Assembly (NCBI RefSeq): GCF_001641635.1 | Contig: NZ_LUUB01000096.1 | Coordinates: forward strand, 32,744 to 96,743 | DNA from: Bradyrhizobium centrolobii | GTDB lineage: Bacteria; Pseudomonadota; Alphaproteobacteria; Rhizobiales; Xanthobacteraceae | Direction of reading: 5' to 3' | DNA: 64,000 bases | In this document: positions 17,591 to 25,758 of the stretch, piece after piece | Layout of the letters: each line of letters begins with the position of its first letter | Numbering within the stretch: the stretch's first letter is position 1 | Made by a program: the position numbers and the translations under genes | The notes under the pieces: generated by a model | The model's database searches: none | Told to the model about the DNA's origin: nothing | The model's input: the letters and a program-made list of their open reading frames with translations, nothing else

Positions 17591-18813
17591 GACAGCTCCC
17601 TACAGGCTTTGGCGATGCGCTTCACGGCCTCGCGCAAGTTTTGTTCGGAGGTGGCGTAGGACAGGCGGAAATAAGGTGCAAGGCCGAAACAGCTGCCCGG
17701 CACCACGGCCACGTCATGCCTCTCCAGAAGGTAGCGGCAGAACGCGCTGTCGCTGTCGATCGTGGCGCCGTCCGGCGCGCGGCGGCCGATCAGGCCGGCG
17801 CAGCTCGCATAGGTGTAGAACGCGCCTTCCGGCCGGCGGCAGGTGACCCCGTCGATCGCGTTGAGCGCATCGACGACGATGTCCCTGCGGCGCTGGAACG
17901 CAGTGCGGCGTTCGACGAGAACGTCCTGCGGGCCGGTCAGCGCGGCGATCGCGGCGGCCTGGCTCACCGACGACGGGTTGGTCGTGCTCTGGCTCTGCAC
18001 CACGGCCATCGCCGCGATCAGCTCGCGCGGGCCGCCGCCATAGCCGACGCGCCAGCCGGTCATCGCGTAGGCCTTGGAGACGCCATTGACCGTCAGCGTG
18101 CGCGATTTCAGGCCTGGCTCGAGCGCCGCCGCCGTGACGAACGGCATGCCGTCATAGGTGAGGTGTTCGTAGATATCGTCGGCCATGAGCCAGACATGCG
18201 GATGGCGCTTGAGCACGTCCAGGATCGGGCGAAGCTGCGCCGCCGAATAGGCCGCGCCGGTCGGGTTGGCCGGCGAGTTGAGGAGCAGCCAGCGCGTGCG
18301 CGGCGTGATAGCGCGTTCGAGATCGGCCGCGTCGAGACGAAAGCCGTTCTCCTCGCGGCAGAGCACGTCGACGGGCGTGCCGTCGGCGATGCGCACCATG
18401 TCGGCGTAGCTCGTCCAGTACGGCGCGGCGAGAATGACCTCGTCGCCGGGGCTTAAGCTCGCCATGAAGGCGTTGTGGATCACCTGCTTGGCGCCGGCTC
18501 CGGCTGTGATCTCGTCAGCGGCATAGACGAGATCGTTCTCGCGGCGGAATTTTTCCGCGATCGCCGCCTTCAATTCCGGCGTGCCGTCGAGGATGGTGTA
18601 TTTGGTCTGGCCGGCGCGGATGGCGCGCTCGGCCGCGTCCTTGGCGTGATCCGGCGTATCGAAATCGGGCTCGCCGGCGCCCAGCACGATCACCGGCCGG
18701 CCCTCGCGCTTCAGCCGCTGCGCGACCGCGCCGATCTTCAAAATCTCGGAGACGCCGATCGCGCTGATGCGCTGCGCGGGGCGGAAGCCGGTTGCGGGAG
18801 CCTGGACGGTCAC
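17587..18813 (-). CDS. PLP-dependent aminotransferase, class I (aspartate aminotransferase family)
   Basis: The 408-residue fold-type I aminotransferase has the cofactor lysine in NGVSKAYAMTGWRVGYG, a NSPANPTGAAYS loop and the C-terminal arginine in FRLSYA. The GTG at 18813 has AGAGG upstream and aligns with the usual N-terminus (ATGFRPAQRISAI); the frame is open to 18858. It heads a four-gene operon whose members overlap or nearly touch. It would supply a 2-oxo acid to the TPP enzymes downstream. Confidence 0.92.
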   Translation of the reverse strand: MTVQAPATGFRPAQRISAIGVSEILKIGAVAQRLKREGRPVIVLGAGEPDFDTPDHAKDAAERAIRAGQTKYTILDGTPELKAAIAEKFRRENDLVYAADEITAGAGAKQVIHNAFMASLSPGDEVILAAPYWTSYADMVRIADGTPVDVLCREENGFRLDAADLERAITPRTRWLLLNSPANPTGAAYSAAQLRPILDVLKRHPHVWLMADDIYEHLTYDGMPFVTAAALEPGLKSRTLTVNGVSKAYAMTGWRVGYGGGPRELIAAMAVVQSQSTTNPSSVSQAAAIAALTGPQDVLVERRTAFQRRRDIVVDALNAIDGVTCRRPEGAFYTYASCAGLIGRRAPDGATIDSDSAFCRYLLERHDVAVVPGSCFGLAPYFRLSYATSEQNLREAVKRIAKACRELS

Positions 18814-18875
18814 GGGACAGCCTCTAAAACCGGATGAGTTTTGGCTGAATCGACGCAAGGCTGAGAGTTCGAATC

Positions 18876-19009
18876 ACCTTTCCCGTAGGGAGAGGTCGGA
18901 TCGCATCGAAAGATGCGATCCGGGTGAGGGGTTACATTCTCACTGCGCACTGCGGCCCCTCACCCGGATTGCTACGCAATCCGACCTCTCCCCGCTGGGG
19001 AGAGGTAAC
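18876..19009. repeat. Compound palindromic repeat, family D
   Basis: Hairpins CCCGTAGGG-type, GGATCGCATC/GATGCGATCC and GGATTGC/GCAATCC are bracketed by AGAGGT and ACCTCTCC in inverted order. Same family as 12914-13070. It fills the gap between ridA and the aminotransferase gene. Confidence 0.78.
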
Positions 19010-19044
19010 CCGGAACAGCCGACCAAACGTAATTTCATCATGCT

Positions 19045-19398
19045 CTAGCTGCGCGCGGCGACGGCGATCACTTCGATACGATAGGCTGGATCGGCGAGCT
19101 CGACCTTGCCGCAGGCACGCGTCGGCGCGTTGCCCGGCACGACCCAGGCATCATAGACCGCGTTCATGGCGTCGAAATCGTCCATGGTCTTGAGCCAGAC
19201 CTGCACGCTGAGCAGGCGCGACTTGTCGGTGCCGGCGCGCGCCAGCATGTCGTCGACCTTCGCCAGCGCCTCGCGGGTCTGCTGGGTGATATCAGCGGTC
19301 TTGGTGTCCGCCACTTGTCCTGCGAGGAAGACGAGATCGCCGAACACGGAGGCGCGGCTGCGGCGGGCATTCTGGTCGATGCGGGTGATGTCCGACAT
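19045..19398 (-). CDS. RidA/YjgF family enamine/imine deaminase
   Basis: A 117-residue RidA-family protein with the conserved segments FLAGQVAD and a C-terminal RACGKVELADPAYRIEV, where the arginine binds the carboxylate of the imine. RidA proteins hydrolyse reactive enamine/imine intermediates made by PLP enzymes and amino-acid oxidases. This matches the aminotransferase and D-amino-acid dehydrogenase in the same cluster. Confidence 0.92.
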   Translation of the reverse strand: MSDITRIDQNARRSRASVFGDLVFLAGQVADTKTADITQQTREALAKVDDMLARAGTDKSRLLSVQVWLKTMDDFDAMNAVYDAWVVPGNAPTRACGKVELADPAYRIEVIAVAARS

Positions 19399-19456
19399 GG
19401 GATGTCCTTCAAGTCTTAGCGGAACCTTGTTTGAATCGGTGAGCGCCGCGGGCTCA

Positions 19457-19485
19457 GTTCACCTCTCCTGTAGGGAGAGGTGAAC
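19457..19485. repeat. Single hairpin related to family D repeats
   Basis: GTTCACCTCTC and GAGAGGTGAAC pair perfectly around CTGTAGG. It lies between the dehydrogenase stop at 19525 and ridA and may be a terminator or a reduced copy of the family D element. Confidence 0.6.
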
Positions 19486-19524
19486 CTGTGTCGAACCTGG
19501 CGCGTCAATCTCATCATTACTTGA

Positions 19525-20442
19525 TTACTTGCCGGTGGCGATGATGCGGCGGCAGTGATCGAGCGCGGCGCCGATGAGGTTGTCGCTCGCCTCCGGCGTG
19601 CGGAACGCCGAATGCGCCGACAGCGTCACGTTCGGCAGTTTTGTGAGCGGATGGCCGGCGGGCAGCGGCTCGACGGTGAAGACGTCGAGGCCGGCATGGG
19701 CGATGTGGCCCGAGCGCAGCGCATCGAGCATTGCGTCTTCGTCGACGACGGCGCCGCGCGCGGTGTTGATGAGGATGGCGCCCGGACGCATCATCGCGAT
19801 GCGCTCGCGCGACAGGAAACCCTTCGTCTCGTCGTTGAGCAGGAGATGCAGCGAGACGACGTGGCTGTCGGCGAGCAGCCTCTCGAGCGGCACGAACTCC
19901 ACGCCCGGATGCGTCTTCGGCGTCCTGTTCCAGGCGATCACCTTCATGCCGCAGCCGAGCGCCATGCGCGCGGCTTCCGCGGCGATGCCGCCGAAGCCGA
20001 TCAGGCCGAGGGTTTTGCCGGTGAGCTGGACCGCATCGCGGCGCAGCCAGTTGCCCTCGCGTATGCCGCGATCCATCTCGCCAAAGCTTTTTGCGGAGGC
20101 CCACATCAAGGCGATCGCGCATTCGGCGACCGCCGTGTCGCCATAGCCCTTGATGGTGTGGACGGAGATGCCGCGCTCGGCGAGCTCCTCCGGATTCATG
20201 TAGCTGCGCGCGCCGGTGCCAAGGAAGACGACGTGCTTCAGCTTCGCGCATTTGGCGGCGATCGCGGTCGGCACCGCGGTGTGGTCGACGATCATGATCT
20301 CGACGCCATCGAGCAGGCCGGGCAGATCGTCGGGCTTGATGGAGGGGTTGCGGTTGATGCCGACCGGCAGCTTGTCGGTGCGCAGCAGCTTGTCGGTCAC
20401 CGCCGCCAGGGTGTCGTTCGCATCGACGAATAGGGCGCGCAC
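19525..20442 (-). CDS. D-isomer-specific 2-hydroxyacid dehydrogenase
   Basis: The 305-residue NAD-dependent dehydrogenase has the nucleotide fold GLIGFGGIAAEA, the NTARGAVVDE block and a catalytic histidine in LSAHSAFRTPEA. It reduces 2-oxo acids or oxidises D-2-hydroxy acids in the cytoplasm. The start is a GTG at 20442 with AAGGAGAGG immediately upstream. It is divergent from the ABC importer at 20678 and shares its regulatory gap, which ties the two halves of the cluster together. Confidence 0.9.
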   Translation of the reverse strand: MRALFVDANDTLAAVTDKLLRTDKLPVGINRNPSIKPDDLPGLLDGVEIMIVDHTAVPTAIAAKCAKLKHVVFLGTGARSYMNPEELAERGISVHTIKGYGDTAVAECAIALMWASAKSFGEMDRGIREGNWLRRDAVQLTGKTLGLIGFGGIAAEAARMALGCGMKVIAWNRTPKTHPGVEFVPLERLLADSHVVSLHLLLNDETKGFLSRERIAMMRPGAILINTARGAVVDEDAMLDALRSGHIAHAGLDVFTVEPLPAGHPLTKLPNVTLSAHSAFRTPEASDNLIGAALDHCRRIIATGK

Positions 20443-20480
20443 AGGCCTCTCCTTAGCTCATTTTCATATTGCGTTCAGTC

Positions 20481-20624
20481 TTGTATTCAGAGTTGAATGC
20501 GGTTGACAATCCCCGATCGTGGGGAATTTCATTCAATCCTGCCAAGATATTGGGCTCATTTCTGCCTTGCCGCACAAATGGACAGCAAAGCGAAATACCG
20601 TATTGCATTTTATCCTGAATACAG
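20481..20624. promoter_or_regulatory. Divergent control region with a repeated TTGTATTCAG-like box
   Basis: TTGTATTCAG at 20481-20490 recurs in inverted orientation as CTGAATACAG at 20615-20624 (nine of ten bases agree). Between them are TTGACA (20503-20508) and a CCCC-GATCGT-GGGG dyad (20511-20524). The gap separates the hydroxyacid dehydrogenase from the ABC importer. The boxes resemble half-sites of FCD-type GntR regulators and may be bound by the GntR protein at 13094-13807. Confidence 0.4.
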
Positions 20625-20677
20625 AAATAGTCCAGAGGCCGGACATCATCCGAGCCAAATACGAGGAGGCAAAGTCC

Positions 20678-21514
20678 ATGAATCGCAGGGATGCACTCAC
20701 CACTGTCGCGCTGGCGGGCGCCGCGATTGCCGCGAGCAGCTCGGCCAAGGCCGACGCCGCACCGACCTCCACGCTCGACCGCATCAAGAAGAACGGCGTG
20801 CTCCGCATCGCGGTCATCGTCGGCCAGGAGCCCTACTTCCATAAGGACCTCGCCACCGGTCAGTGGTCGGGTGCCTGCATCGAGATGGCCAACGACATCG
20901 CCAGCAAGCTCGGCGCCAAGGTCGAGACGCTGGAATCGACCTGGGGCAACCAGATTCTCGACCTCCAGGCCGACAAGGTCGACCTCGCCTTCGCCGTGAA
21001 CCCGACGCCGGAACGCGCGCTGGTCATCGACTTCTCGACGCCGATCCTGGTGCACTCCTTCACCGTCATCACCAAGAAGGGCTTTGCCAAGCCGCAGACC
21101 TGGGCCGAGCTCAACAAGCCCGAGGTCAAGATCGCCGTCGACATCGGCTCGACGCATGAGACGATCGCGCGCCGCTACTGCCCGAAGGCGACGATTCTCG
21201 GCTTCAAGAACCGCGACGAGGCGATCCTCGCGGTCGCAACCGGCCGCGCCGACTGCAACGTGTCGCTGGCGGTGCTCTCGGTCTCGACGCTGAAGAAGAA
21301 TCCGAACCTCGGCGATCTCGTGATCCCGCGGCCGCTGCTGACGCTGCCGACCAACATGGGCATCCGCGCCGAGAGCGATCGCCGCTACAAGGATTTCCTC
21401 AGCGCCTGGGCCGACTACAACCGCTCGATGGGCCAGACGCGCGAATGGATGCTGAAGGGCTTTGAAGCTGTCGGCCTCACCGCCGACGACCTCCCGGGTG
21501 AAGTGCAGTTCTGA
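20678..21514 (+). CDS. ABC transporter substrate-binding protein, polar amino acid type
   Basis: The ATG at 20678 has GAGGAGG upstream and opens with MNRRDALTTVALAG, a Tat-like signal peptide ending near residue 27 (KADA). The mature part is a type II binding fold (GVLRIAVIVGQEPYFHKDL), 278 residues in all. It is followed within five bases by its permease and then by its ATPase. The protein should capture the amino acid that the divergent enzymes break down. Confidence 0.93.
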   Translation: MNRRDALTTVALAGAAIAASSSAKADAAPTSTLDRIKKNGVLRIAVIVGQEPYFHKDLATGQWSGACIEMANDIASKLGAKVETLESTWGNQILDLQADKVDLAFAVNPTPERALVIDFSTPILVHSFTVITKKGFAKPQTWAELNKPEVKIAVDIGSTHETIARRYCPKATILGFKNRDEAILAVATGRADCNVSLAVLSVSTLKKNPNLGDLVIPRPLLTLPTNMGIRAESDRRYKDFLSAWADYNRSMGQTREWMLKGFEAVGLTADDLPGEVQF

Positions 21515-21519
21515 CGGCG

Positions 21520-22182
21520 ATGTATGTCTGGGAGTTCGCGGCGCTCAAGCCGTATTGGGGCCTGATCTGGCAAGGGCTCCTGGTCACCGTGTTCTACACG
21601 GTGACCACGGTGGTCGCGGGTCTCGTGATCGGATTGACTGTCGGCATTTTGCGCACGACGGCGCCGCGCTGGGTCACGATGCCGCTGCGCCTCTACATCG
21701 AGGTGTTCCGCTGCACGCCGCTTCTGGTGCAGCTCGTCTGGGTCTACTACGCCCTGCCCGTGCTGATCGGCGTCGACATGACGCCGGCGATGGCCTGCTT
21801 CATCGCCCTGTCGCTCTATGCCGGCTCGTTCTATGCGGAGATCTTCCGCGGCGGCATCGAGGCCGTCGATGTCGGCCAGTGGGAGGCCGGGCGCGCGATC
21901 GGCATGCGGCGCGGAAAGATCTTCCGCCGCATCGTGCTGCCGCAGGCAACCCAGGTGATGATCCCCTCCTTCATCAACCAGACCATCATGCAGCTGAAAA
22001 ACACCTCGCTGGTGTCGGTGGTCGCGGTCGGCGACCTCCTCTACCAGGGTTCGGTGATCACGGCGTCGAGCTATCGGCCGCTCGAGGTCTACACCACCAT
22101 CGCCGTGCTCTATTTCGTCGTGCTGTTCCCGCTGACCCTGATCGCCGACCAGGTCGAGCTGCGGATGGGAGCGCATCGATGA
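21520..22182 (+). CDS. ABC transporter permease, polar amino acid (HisM/GlnP) type
   Basis: This 220-residue inner-membrane protein has about five transmembrane helices and the coupling-loop motif EAGRAIGMRRGKIFRRIVLPQA, which contacts the ATPase. Only one permease gene is present, so the channel is probably a homodimer. Its stop overlaps the ATPase start (ATGA), indicating coupled translation. Confidence 0.93.
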   Translation: MYVWEFAALKPYWGLIWQGLLVTVFYTVTTVVAGLVIGLTVGILRTTAPRWVTMPLRLYIEVFRCTPLLVQLVWVYYALPVLIGVDMTPAMACFIALSLYAGSFYAEIFRGGIEAVDVGQWEAGRAIGMRRGKIFRRIVLPQATQVMIPSFINQTIMQLKNTSLVSVVAVGDLLYQGSVITASSYRPLEVYTTIAVLYFVVLFPLTLIADQVELRMGAHR

Positions 22183-22949
22183 ATGCGAACGGCGCGACGC
22201 TGGTCGCAAGCAACATCCACAAGGCGTTCGGCGATCACGAGGTGCTCAAGGGCGTCTCGCTGTCGGTCGCACGCGGCGAGGTCGTTACACTGATCGGCGC
22301 CTCCGGCTCAGGCAAGTCGACCTTCCTGCGCTGCCTGAATCTCCTGGAAATGCCGCAGCAGGGCGAGCTTGCGATCGGCACGCACAAATTCACCTTCGGC
22401 AAGGGCATGCGCGCCGCAAACGACGCAAAGCTCGCCCTCCTCCGCCGCAGCGTCGGCATGGTGTTCCAGCACTTCAACCTGTTCCCGCACATGTCGGTGC
22501 TCTCCAACATCACCGAGGGTCCGGTGCAGGTGAAGGGCATGGCGCAAAGCGAGGCCAACGAGCTCGGCCGCGACCTGCTCGCCAAGGTCGGCCTCGCCGA
22601 CAAGGCCGACACTTATCCGAGCCGGCTCTCTGGCGGCCAGAAGCAGCGCGTCGCAATCGCACGCGCGCTCGCCATGAAGCCCGACGTGATGCTGTTCGAC
22701 GAGCCGACCTCGGCGCTCGACCCCGAGCTCGTCGGCGAGGTGCTCTCCGTCATCCGCGGCCTTGCCGCCGAAGGCATGACCATGGTGCTGGTGACGCACG
22801 AGATGGCCTTTGCCGCCGACGTCTCCACCCGCGTCGGCTTCATGAACGCCGGCGTCATGGCCGAGATCGGCACGCCCGAGGAGACCATCCGCCAGCCGCG
22901 CAGCGAACGGCTGAAGGCGTTCTTGAGCCGGTTTCACGAAGCGAGCTGA
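22179..22949 (+). CDS. ABC transporter ATP-binding protein, polar amino acid type
   Basis: The 256-residue ATPase has Walker A GASGSGKST at residues 40-48, the signature LSGGQKQR, and Walker B VMLFDEPTSALD. It completes a three-gene importer. The start overlaps the permease stop; a longer upstream frame is only an artefact of the overlap. Two stretches of this gene, 22211-22288 and 22891 to about 23055, reappear about 3.4 and 5.4 kb downstream as the two ends of a broken second copy. Confidence 0.95.
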   Translation: MNANGATLVASNIHKAFGDHEVLKGVSLSVARGEVVTLIGASGSGKSTFLRCLNLLEMPQQGELAIGTHKFTFGKGMRAANDAKLALLRRSVGMVFQHFNLFPHMSVLSNITEGPVQVKGMAQSEANELGRDLLAKVGLADKADTYPSRLSGGQKQRVAIARALAMKPDVMLFDEPTSALDPELVGEVLSVIRGLAAEGMTMVLVTHEMAFAADVSTRVGFMNAGVMAEIGTPEETIRQPRSERLKAFLSRFHEAS

Positions 22950-23359
22950 GGCGTCTACTCATAAGCCGCGCTGCAGTCAGCGTGCGTATGAGGTCCGCTG
23001 TGCCCCTACTAACGGCGCGACAGCCTATCTCACTAGAGGTCCGGGTTGGCAAAAAAAGCTGACCTTAGTCGAAGACTATCTGGTGTCGGCTATGGGCCCC
23101 ATAAACGGACTCATGCATCGCAGCAGCGAATCTCTTCGATTACCTCGTGGGCGCGGGCGAGCAAGCCAGCCAGGACAATAGGGCCAAAGGACCTTGGTGG
23201 CTTTCAAGTCGAATGCAAGTTCGTGCTTTGCCGGTGGCCGGTCCTTTTTTGCGGCTTTTCCATTCGCGCGATAGCACCGGATCAGGTAGAGGAAGACAGC
23301 GACACCCGAATCTACATGAACTGCCGAGAAGGTTGAGTCCGCACCCTAATGATTGTGAT
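22950..23359. other. Gene-free stretch after the ABC operon
   Basis: No credible gene is seen in these 410 bases. The first 100 bases are matched by the broken copy downstream (28390-28500), so the duplication extended past the ATPase stop. The remainder has lower GC than the genes around it and reads as decayed sequence. Confidence 0.6.
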
Positions 23360-24067
23360 CTAAGACGCTTCCGAACAGGTAAAGTAGATCTCGTTGTTTA
23401 GCACCGTCCCCAGCCGCCGGAATGGCAAGCAGCGAGTGCGCTTCACTTCAAATCCCGCAGCTTGCAACTTTCGCCTGAAGCGCTCGTGACTGAACCCTGT
23501 GTGATGGCCGTACCATTCTATGTCGGTCATCTCTCGATGAATGCTCAATCCGAACAGAGCGCGCAGCGCGTTTGCGAAGGTGGCTTGTTGCCGCCCGTGG
23601 CGACGGAGCCGATACAGCGCCTTTAGGAAGCCGCTCAATCCGGTTTCCAGTGGGACGCCGAAGATCAATTTTGCTCTCGGCGCGGCAAGCTCTTTGAGAT
23701 TATCGAAAAGTTCTTCGAGGGCTTTGTCGGTTAAATGCTCACAGACCTCGACACAGTATATCAGCGTAAATGATCCCTGATGGGCTTCCTTCAAGCGATT
23801 GATGTCTACAGTGAGAATGCTGCCCGCCGCAACTTCTGGCGCCGCCTCAGCCAGGAGCTTAGGATTGGGGTCATAGCCAACAAGACTAGCGGGACTGAGC
23901 CGCTTCAAAAAATAGGAAAACAGATGCGCATCACCGCATCCATAATCGAGCACTTTGTCGGTCGACAGGGGCGATGCAATTAGTTTCACTATCTGGTCGT
24001 ACCGCCTTCGATGGGCGATGCCCTTCAAGGTCTCGTTCGTATTCCTCGTGTAACTCGCATAGTCCAT
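23360..24067 (-). CDS. Class I SAM-dependent methyltransferase
   Basis: The 235-residue protein has SAM motif I VLDYGCGDAHLF at residues 39-50 and IYCVEVCEHL as motif II (Methyltransf_11/23 type). The ATG at 24067 has AAGGG upstream. Its GC content and codon use are clearly lower than the catabolic genes, with many AAA, TTT and ATT codons, suggesting acquisition by transfer. Such enzymes often modify glycans or quinone-like small molecules. No partner gene is adjacent. Confidence 0.88.
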   Translation of the reverse strand: MDYASYTRNTNETLKGIAHRRRYDQIVKLIASPLSTDKVLDYGCGDAHLFSYFLKRLSPASLVGYDPNPKLLAEAAPEVAAGSILTVDINRLKEAHQGSFTLIYCVEVCEHLTDKALEELFDNLKELAAPRAKLIFGVPLETGLSGFLKALYRLRRHGRQQATFANALRALFGLSIHREMTDIEWYGHHTGFSHERFRRKLQAAGFEVKRTRCLPFRRLGTVLNNEIYFTCSEAS

Positions 24068-24608
24068 GGTATGCCCTTCGGAAGTGCACCAAATACCCTG
24101 CTTAGGAAGCTCCTGAGAGCCGACTATGTTTTATTGCTGCCTCCCGGCAATTTGCTTCAGTTCGTTTGAGGTCCGTATCGGCGTCAAAAGCAGCGCTGCA
24201 AGCATTACGTCCGGTTCTTCCCCGAAATTAGCGAGTGGTCCAAGAGCGCGCTATGCGAATTCGGCGAGCGAATTTGGACCGGTTTGGGTCACGAGCGGCG
24301 GTTGAGGCAAGTGCGGCCCGTTGTCCAGTTCAAGGCCGACAACCGACATCACAATAGTTTAAGCACCGTTCGACTTAGGGCCAAGGGCTGCCGTCGCGAC
24401 CATGTTGGCGGCACGACTACTGAACCTCCGATAGCTGCCGACTTGCCGCAAAGCAAAAGCTGGCCGAGGCGGATACCGAACCTAACGGGACTGTGGAGCG
24501 ACGAATCGAAATAGGGCGTGACGGCTGATCGGCACCGCGGAGGCAACAGCCAATCCGGCGTTCTGACATCGTCGGGTTCTATCGTGTATCTTCGAGAGGA
24601 GAGCGCCC
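24068..24608. other. Gene-free stretch
   Basis: These 540 bases hold no convincing coding frame on either strand. A short TTGAGGTCCGTATCGG-like segment near 24166 resembles degenerate motifs at 22988, 28434 and 30457, suggesting decayed dispersed sequence. The last 15 bases carry the ribosome site of the next gene. Confidence 0.5.
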
Positions 24609-25580
24609 ATGGCCGCTCCGGCACATGTCATCACGCTGGGCATTGAAGCGGCGATAAACAAGAATATTCGCGCGTGGTTCAAGCAGTTCAATTTTCTCCC
24701 GCCCATACCGCTGAGTGCGGGACGCGTCGATACAGTAACGTCGCAGGTTTCCTTCGAACATCTGCTGGAATTGCTGATCGCTTCGCCGTGGAAAAATTTC
24801 ATTCTGATCATTCACGGACACGAAGATGGCTCGGGACTGCACATTCCTCTCGCGCCAAGTCAGTCGAAACCGCATACGGAACACTGGGATCTGCAAAAGC
24901 TGATGGACGTCGATGCCGGCGTCTCGACGATGAGCGGGGCCGACACCGCCCGCATGGGAATCAGCAAGCATCATTTCGCAAGGATTATCGACCTGATGCA
25001 TAAGGTGCGGGACAAGAAGATCGATTGCATCGAGTTCCGGTCATGCAATCTGGGGAAGAATATCATGTCGCTCAACCGCTTCCGGCAATTTCTGGGAGCG
25101 CGTTTGGCCGGCGCGCCGGATCTGCATACGCTCTTCGGGTTGCCCGGCACGCTGGTAGGGCCGGAGTTTCTGCAGACGCATGGGCGTCATCATCCCGGCG
25201 GAAATTGGGAAACCTACAAGTTTCCGCACGCCTTCGGCGACCCGCACCTGGTGTGCTGTTTTCAACTGAACCACCTGCAGAAGCCGGAGTCCGGAGGACA
25301 CATCATCGCCGATACTGCAGCGACATTCGACGCATGGGTGAAGCAGTACGTGATGGCGACGGGAAGCCGGTCGGGGCATGAGATGGCGATGCACGCATTA
25401 TGGATCGCAGATATGAAGGTGAAACCCCAACACAAAGGGGATCCGGACCACAGACCGGTGTTGCTGACGGTCGAAACGAAGGATCCGTTGGGGACCTGGG
25501 GGAATGATACGCTCCCGGTACGGAGATTGATTCCGCCGCTCTCGGATGACTACAGGAAGCACATCATTTTTTCGCGATAG
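24609..25580 (+). CDS. Hypothetical protein with caspase-like (clan CD) His-Gly and Cys motifs
   Basis: The 323-residue protein has a good GAGAGGAG ribosome site. I do not recognise the full-length family. A hydrophobic strand ends in FILIIHGHEDG (His69-Gly70), and after about 75 residues a second strand ends in CIEFRSCNLGKN (Cys146). This spacing and context is what clan CD peptidases and the related DUF4347 and CHAT proteins show. A hydrophobic turn (LHTLFGLPGTLVGP) follows. There is no signal peptide or membrane helix. Its neighbours are the fragment of ABC ATPase at 25591 and the hydrolase at 25759. Peptidase activity is a hypothesis. Confidence 0.72.
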   Translation: MAAPAHVITLGIEAAINKNIRAWFKQFNFLPPIPLSAGRVDTVTSQVSFEHLLELLIASPWKNFILIIHGHEDGSGLHIPLAPSQSKPHTEHWDLQKLMDVDAGVSTMSGADTARMGISKHHFARIIDLMHKVRDKKIDCIEFRSCNLGKNIMSLNRFRQFLGARLAGAPDLHTLFGLPGTLVGPEFLQTHGRHHPGGNWETYKFPHAFGDPHLVCCFQLNHLQKPESGGHIIADTAATFDAWVKQYVMATGSRSGHEMAMHALWIADMKVKPQHKGDPDHRPVLLTVETKDPLGTWGNDTLPVRRLIPPLSDDYRKHIIFSR

Positions 25581-25590
25581 GCGGCCTATT

Positions 25591-25668
25591 CAACATCCAC
25601 AGGGCGCTCGGCGATCACGAGGTGCTCAAGGGTCTCTCGCTGTCGGTGGCACGTGGCGAGGTCGTCAC
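25591..25668 (+). pseudogene. 5' fragment of a second ABC ATPase gene copy
   Basis: These 78 bases align without gaps to 22211-22288 of the intact ATPase gene with seven mismatches (about 91% identity), covering codons 11-37. The match stops abruptly just before the Walker A codons. The matching 3' piece is at 28334. The fragment has no start codon and is not expressed as a protein. Confidence 0.88.
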
Positions 25669-25758
25669 CCGATCGACGAATGCGAAAGAGAGAGGTAGAG
25701 CGCGCCGGCACTCACCAGACCAGGACGCCTCACGGAGCACACGAGCAGCCGAACCTTG

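Noticed and set aside
12914..19009. CRISPR array suspected from repeated CCTCTCCC blocks
   Set aside because: The repeats are inverted hairpins in two separate gaps, without regular spacers or cas genes.
23046..23336. 96-residue plus-strand frame after the ABC operon
   Set aside because: There is no ribosome site, and the region partly matches decayed sequence near 28450, so it is probably a relic.
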